Positions 1 through 7,200 of a DNA stretch of 15,886 nt are shown here, in pieces (within the stretch, counting starts at the first letter, position 1; every line of letters starts with the position of its first letter). The translations under genes and the position numbers were made by a program. The notes under the pieces were generated by a model. The model worked only from the letters and a program-made list of their open reading frames with translations, had not been told where the DNA came from and ran no database searches. The DNA comes from Saccoglossus kowalevskii (taxonomy: Eukaryota > Hemichordata > Enteropneusta > Harrimaniidae): assembly GCF_000003605.2 (NCBI RefSeq), contig NW_003126386.1, forward strand, positions 737,595 through 753,480. Direction: 5' to 3'.

Positions 1-1193
1 ACGAGAAAACTGCACAAGAAATTTGCCTTATTTACACGTATCGGCAATGCGAGCTGCCCAGCAACTTCCCTTTCTGACGTCACAAGGGGAATTTCTGTAT
101 GGCAATGAATAGCTAATGAGGAGCCTCGTTTTAAAATACAAAAAATAAAGTTGCTGTAGAGTTTAAAACACATTTTTTCACTTAAAAAAAATAATTTATG
201 CTTAGAAACATAAAAATTAATAATATTTATGTATCAATTGATAATTTTAGACGTGAAAATAGCAGCCATTTCACAGGCACTTTAATAGATATTCTAAGGT
301 CTATGCCCCAACTAGTATTTGAATATTTTTTCGGAAATGTGAGACATTGTTCAAAAAATCCTGGACAAGGATATGTCTGATAACAACTAATAATACACAA
401 TTCTCCATGCAGTACTAGAAATTATTGCTGATACTAATCACGTTTTTATCGGAAAGTTACTCGCACGTGTAGTAGACAAACATAATAGTACTGTCGCATG
501 TCCTTCGTCTTAGCCACATAACCGCCGCAGTTCGCTTCATGTATGTAACATCGAATATTTAGTTTGATGATTGATAAACTTATATTCACCGTTGCTTTCA
601 TGTTACGTTAATACAAACATGATTTAAATTTGTCCCTTCCGGTGTTTTTTTCTTAGCCGAAATATACAGAAATAGCACGTGCGTGTGCGTTTCCGTTAGT
701 AAAAAAGCCATGTGAGAGTCCTTGCCGCAATGCGTTCTATTCATTTCCAGTGCGCGTGGTCGGCATCTTTGATTGCATTTATTTTGTTGTTTTATTCTCG
801 AAATGTATCACTGGCTGTGTTTATTTTGTCATGTCTCACAACTGAACGTCCAAGCTGACTTTGTTTTGGCTGTATAATCATCGCATGGACGTACGTCCAG
901 TCGAGCGTCTGCTTCAGGATCACCTGATCTCATGTCAAAATGGCGGGTTGTCAGTATCTGCGGTCAATCACGCCCAGCCGGGTCACGTAATCTGACGCAC
1001 AGTTCAGCGAAGAAGGGTGAACAGCGCCTCCATACACTCAAGAAGGGTAAACAGCTCTCTCACAAAAGCACTAGATTTGTTTATTTAAAAACCTGTAAAA
1101 TATATCCTGAATTTCACTTGTAGTATTTTCTATTGTACATACTTTATATAATTATTATCTGTTACCATAGTATATATCTTATCTCTGATACAG
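1..1193. other. Probable upstream Spire intron (no exon recognised)
   Basis: I find no exon here that continues the Spire frame or resembles a KIND or WH2 segment; the short open frames have no family likeness. The stretch ends in a good acceptor (cag at 1191-1193). It contains a CRE-like TGACGTCA at 75-82, a 14-bp perfect palindrome at 886-899, and a 30-bp-period direct duplication (AGAAGGGTGAACAGC at 1011-1025, AGAAGGGTAAACAGC at 1041-1055). Bases 470-1030 are richer in CpG than the rest, so an alternative promoter or untranslated first exon cannot be excluded, but nothing positive shows one. Confidence 0.55.
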
Positions 1194-1280
1194 ATCGATG
1201 GAGAAATACCACCTCAAGTGAAAAAAGATGCACATGATGTTATTTTAGATTTTATCAGATCGAGACCACCGTTAAAACCA
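1194..1280 (+). CDS. Spire: Spire exon: penultimate WH2 motif
   Basis: This 29-codon exon is phase 0 at both ends, with acceptor cag at 1191-1193 and donor gtaagt at 1281. It encodes the amphipathic helix of a WH2 actin-binding motif ([13 protein letters not shown]) followed by PPLKP. The conserved WH2 tail L-K-x-V/T is completed by the first codon (V) of the next exon, so the intron cuts the motif. WH2 motifs bind monomeric actin in the cleft between subdomains 1 and 3; tandem copies line up actin subunits for nucleation. In known Spire proteins the pair of WH2 motifs nearest the linker has this HxxILxxIxxRPxLxPV form, so I read it as the third of four. The frame is also open 5' of the acceptor, but the sequence there is not Spire-like. 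Confidence 0.88.
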
Positions 1281-4200
1281 GTAAGTCAAATACATATTAA
1301 CCTACAGTCTTTTATTCTCATGTTGTCTTATCGTCAAATACGTCAGAAAAACCAGACAATTTGTACAAGTGACTCATGCTCACAATTATCTTCACCCATT
1401 GAGCAACAAAAAATCAACTGTCACCATCCACCAGATAAACCTGTATAGTTTTTTTTTGTATTTTTTCAAAAATTTGGATCAAGACCTGTAGCCATTTCTT
1501 AGTGGATATTTAGCCATTTTCACCTCCTAGCAACCATTGCTAGTGAAAACAAAGGTTGAAAACTCTCATAAAACTGTACTGTCATCGTAACTGTGCTTGT
1601 GCATGGATGTTTACATAACTACCAGTTTCACATTTGCAGGCAAATTAGAAAATACACAAAAAAGATAAAACCAAAATTGTATGACATACTAGTTACAACC
1701 TAAAATTAGGATTATCAATCACATTTCAATGAACTAGGTGTATAGCACAAACAGTGCATGTGATGTCAGTAAAGACCAATCAGATAACAGAAAAACAGTA
1801 ATAGAACAGTGTAATGCAACCATGAAAGTGTCTCTCCGTCTCCGCGTCCATCCATTCGTCCGTCCGTCCGTCGTCCGTCTGTCTGTCCATCCCATCCATC
1901 CAGAGTCAAATTTCAGAATCCTTTGGACCGATTCCGTTTATTCTTTGCATGTGCCTAGTACTTTATGTGGGACATATGCACATGTAGTGGTTTAGTGATT
2001 TGATTCAAAATGGCCGACTGGTAGCCATCTTGTTTTTTGAAAATGTTGTATTTTGGACATGCTTTGTCAGTTTTCATTCAAACTTTGTACATAGATTATA
2101 CATGTTTGGATACATGTCCTTGATCGTTCGTGCGTCTGTGCATCTGTCTGTCCGTCCAGAGTCAAATTTCAGAATCTATTGGACCGATTCTGTTCATTCT
2201 TTGCATGTGTCTAGTACTTTATGTGGGACATATGCACATGCAGTGGTTTAGCGATTTGATTCAAAATGGCCGACTGGCAGTCATCTTGTTTTTTGAAAAT
2301 GTTGTATTTTGGACATGCTTTGTAAGTTTTCATTCAAACTTTGTACATAGATTATACATGTTAGGATACATGTCCTCGACCGTTCGTGCAACTGTGCGTC
2401 TGTTCATCCGTCCAGAGTCAAATTTCAGAATCATTCGGATCGATTCCGTTCATTCTTTGCATGTGTCTAGTACTTTATGTGGGACATATGCACATGCAGT
2501 GGTTTAGCGATTTGATTCAAAATGGCCGACTGGCAGCCATCTTGTTTTTTGAAAATGTTGTATTTTGGACATGCTTTGTCAGTTTTCATTCAAACTTTGT
2601 ACATAGATTATACATGTTAGGATACATGTCCTCGACCATCTGTCCGTCTGTCCGTCTGTCGAGAGTCAAATTTCAGAATCCTTCGGACCAATTCCGTTCA
2701 CTCTTTGCATGTGTCTAGTACATTATGTGGGACATATGCACATGCAGTGGTTTAGCGATTTGATTCAAAATGGCCGACTGGCAGCCATCTTGTTTTTTGA
2801 AAATGTTGTATTTTGGACATGCTTTGTCAGTTTTCATTCAAATTTGGCACATACTTTATACATGTCAGAATACATGTCCATGACAATTTGTTTCAAAATC
2901 AGATCAAGGATGGACGATTGACAGCCATCTGACTTTTTGGCCTTACTACTATATTTCCAAGATTAATTTAACAGGGGCTGTGTCATTTTCAATGACTTGT
3001 TAACACATAACTCAATCCCCAAAAGGAGAGAAATGGTTACAAATAAAAACGAAATAAAAATAAACATGTGATGTTATTTTCACTAATCAGGTGAATGATC
3101 GAATCTTGCCACCAGTATCACCACGGAGACCCTCCACATTTGAGCGAATGCTAGATGAAATCAAATCAGTGCCTCGATTAAAACCAACTCCAAGACGTCA
3201 AGGTATCGTATATTTAATGCATATCTTATGAGCTGCTGATTGGTTGATGGAAGTCATGTGATATGTTAATGAATACATGTTACAATTGTACTGTAGGATG
3301 TGCCACAGTTGATACGACATGAAGAGTTCGATAATATGGTGTAGTGTGATAAAACAAATACTTATTTTAATCTGTTGAAAGGGATGCTTTATTTCACTCT
3401 GGTGACTTTAAAGGGTGGAGGTCATCGCACCTCCTTCTGTTCGATATGGGACTCATAGCAGATTATCAACGCATGTGGAATACATTGTTTACATGAAATT
3501 TGAGCGACGACAACCACCTTTTAATATAACATTTCAACTCATTCATACCAACAGAGTATAAGTTCATTCCAATTGACTTCGGTGACAACTCTCTTACTCC
3601 TGAACCTGAAAACCAACCGATAAAAACGAAAATTTCATTTGCTGATCTGGTAATAGATTGGGATAACATTGTAAGTAATTTCTACTTTATTAGTTTCTTT
3701 CTGATTTTCTTTTTCTTTCTGTTGGATAAGATATTTATAAAATGGTTGAATTTTGTGAGAGACAATTTTGACAAATCAATGATAAAAATAAAATGTTGTT
3801 GCAGTATACTGGCATAAACAAGACGTCTGTAAAGTGCTTTAATTTCATGAGAGACTTTTATGAGTTGTTGAAAATTGTAAAATATTTCATTGGAGTTTTT
3901 GAAACAATTCACATTGACTCCTTCAAAATATAAACATATAAAATGCAACATTTCTAATATCTGAAATTAATTGGTTTACAAAATTGAAATTGCTTTTACC
4001 CCTTCAAGCACAAAATAGTTCTATTTATAGTCAGCTTTTTTTGACATAAAATACTGTGAAAATTTCAAATTTTTGAATCACAAACTAGAAGCAATGTCAC
4101 ATTTCAGTGAAAATTCCAGTAAATGTGAATAAATTTACTCGAATTTGAACAGGAAAAAATTAGGCACTCAACGGGTTGAATTCATGTGACGATATTTGTG

Positions 4201-7200
4201 ATTCAGAGTAAAACCTGACATTTGGTGGCATTATACCTAGGGTTAGGGTTCATGAGATTGAACATTGAATAGCTGCCCTTTATAATTCATCTAGTTGTGG
4301 TCATTTCACTTTTATGTATTGTAGAGAAAATGAAATGATTGATCCTTATTATTTTTTGAATATTTAATTTTTTTTTTTTAAGTCTGATGACAGTGAAGAT
4401 GATGGAGTGGGATACAACAGGCTATACAACGAAGAAGATGAATCTGATGAATATGTCAACATTTCTATGTCTGAATCACCATCTCAAAAACTTACTTATA
4501 AAAGTAAGAAATAATTTACCTTTTTTTAAAATTTGTTTGCACCAGATTTATGTTAATTCCAATGTAATTTCATATAGTAAGTCAAATACCATATTCAATC
4601 CTGTTAGCGCCCATGTCAAGTGAAGTATCTGGCTCCCACTTTCGCATGATTTTTATATATTCGGGGTCAAAATTGCCAAAACGTCCAGCCCTACCAGCAT
4701 GCTTCAATCTGTCTACTGTAAGTCATGAAAACTGCTATGTTTTTTCAATGTTTTACTGTTCTAAACAAAACTGCAAATGGCAAAACAATGTCTGTCACAC
4801 AAAAAATACAGTTTTCTGAAGAGAGTGCTTGGCTAAGCATTCATCCCTTAAAAAATCGCGAGTTATTCAGAGTTATTGCCACAGGGTACTTACGCAGTCA
4901 AATATGATACGTACACAGTAATTAAAATACATTTTACATTGTCAAATAAATTGTCTTTCATCAGGTAATGAAATTTGATGACTGAAAGTGCATCTCCACA
5001 ATCACTGTTCTGTAGTGCTTAAAATAACAAGAATTGTTAATACTTATTCAGAAAAAATATCAACAAATGTTATTTATTTTCCAGTGCCTTTCACAAGCTC
5101 ACCTAACCAAGCACCCGTAGTTGGAAGTCCTCGGCGACACAGCATAACAATCTGTGAGACACCAAAACATTCCATGGTCAGTAAAAAACCTTACCCTACT
5201 AAACGGTTGAATTACAGGTGTCGATCCAACCATGGCAGGTGTCTCTATACCTTACCTGAAGACGTTATCGATTACAATAAATATGGGGTAAAATGCTCGT
5301 TTTATTTTATTTCGCTGCATCATTCATTTTAAGTTTGCATTTCGACATGTTCATCATAACACTCTGAGTGCATGAACTTTTATAAACTGCATGTTGTTAA
5401 AATGGAATGTTCAAAACTTATTTAATCATAGCGCTGTGTGCTGCCCATAATGTATGGAGTTAAAACTTAATAACATGATCTAACCATGCATTCTTGACAC
5501 AGGTTGAGATGCCTGCCATGATATTCACACCTTTTCACCATTTAACAAACCTCTGCCAACCAAGTATAGCATTATATAAGTCTGCTTGTTGACCATTGGC
5601 AGACTGTATGCTGTAGATTAGTATAGAAATAATGATTGATAAGATAAGGGTATGCAACTTTATCATATCAATAGATTCCAATTGCAATCACGAAAATAAA
5701 AAGATGATCACATCATCGCAAGACTTCAATTATTTCTGGAAATCTAATAGGTACTGTAGTGAGTATGTTGTTGGTGTTTATCTTTGCTATATTTGAAAAT
5801 TGTGCAATTATAACCACGCTCATTCATGTTTCCATGTGTGCATTGGATTCTGTGATGTCATACATTGGTCAAAAGTTTGTTGACGCATACACAGAATTTG
5901 TCACCAGGATTTCAAAGTTGCATACCCTTAACTTAAAGCGGGAGGGTCGTCACCTGCGCACACGCGGGAATTGAGTCCCAAGCGACGATAACAACACACA
6001 CTAAAAACACAAAGGCTCATGGGTAGATGCTTGTTTGTAAACAATGACACATTATGGCCATCTGACGCATGCGCAGGTGACAATTCCCCCGCTTTAAAAT
6101 TTTTTAGTTTAACTATTATATAAGCCGTTATGTATAACAATGCAAAGTATCAGTATTTACAGATGCTATGTCACATTGTTTTGATATGGGTCCCATGCAA
6201 CATGAGCTTTGTTTACATGACAATCAAATGTATGCTCACGATGACTGGGATGCTTTAAAATATGAGGTTATTGCGAGGATTCCTCAAATTATGCACAACA
6301 ACAATACAGCGAGAGTATTTACCAACTTGTAGTGGTCGATACGACCATGTTCTGTATATAGACTTTGCAATTTCCTCATAATAGCCTTATAATAATCTTC
6401 CCAATTCAACCATGATTGAGCAAAATGGTGACAATTATTGTAACTTTCTCAAACTTAGTTTTCAAAAACACTTTCAAACTTTTTTTCACCAATCTTGGAA
6501 ATAGTGTGAAATTGTTCCATAATAGCAATTCCCTGATATTGTAAAATACAGATAACCTATGAAATACGCCAAAATTAGAACTTGTGCGATTACGATGACA
6601 GATGTATAACAATAACAATTACTTGCTTTTCAGAAAATATACTAACTTTCTTTATTCCAGTTTTATAAATGCTGACCTTCAGATTTGGCATAATGACGAT
6701 AAAAAACAATGTATTGTTCCTTCAAGCAAGAAATTGTGAGGTCATTGTAGTGGTAATGCATTACAGGAAATTGAAATAGCATATTTGGGTCAATTTGATG
6801 TAATTTTGATTGTTTTGCATATGATAGCATGATTGGAATGACCCGATTGAGTACCTGTCACTCACAGTGGATGAAGTGAAGCATATACGAAGTGTACATT
6901 GTAAAGCAGAATTGGAAGACTTGCAGTGTTATAAAAAAGTTTATTTAGATGTGCTCAATGAAAAGGTAAGTTTAGAATAATCATTGAAAACATTGAAATT
7001 TGACTTTATATACTGTAAAATATTTTATTTTAGCTGGAATTAATTTTCACTGAATATACTTTTTGGGCATTTTGTTTGGAATTTATTTTCACAGTTTTTT
7101 GACGAGTTGAAAGTAAAATATAGGAAAAAAGTTATATTCGCTGGATTTTATTTTCACTGAATCGTTCCTTCAGCGAAAATCAATTCCAAGCGAATATAAG

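Noticed and set aside
75-82. Perfect CRE (TGACGTCA)
   Set aside because: An 8-bp match is not evidence of function, and no transcription start or promoter is visible nearby.
932-1123. 63-residue basic open frame upstream of the first visible exon
   Set aside because: No WH2 or KIND likeness and it ends before the exon acceptor; a short basic frame of this size is expected by chance.
1738-2921. Overlapping open frames of 70-125 residues in the first intron
   Set aside because: They lie in a tandem array whose unit (256 or 248 bp) is not a multiple of three; the same peptide recurs in rotating frames, so they follow from repetition, not coding.
4238-4250. Telomere-like TAGGGTTAGGGTT
   Set aside because: Only about two repeat units; too short for an interstitial telomere tract.
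5759-5974. 71-residue hydrophobic open frame that could pass for a small membrane protein
   Set aside because: It crosses the junction of two inverted-repeat elements and lies in an intron; no splice or conservation evidence.
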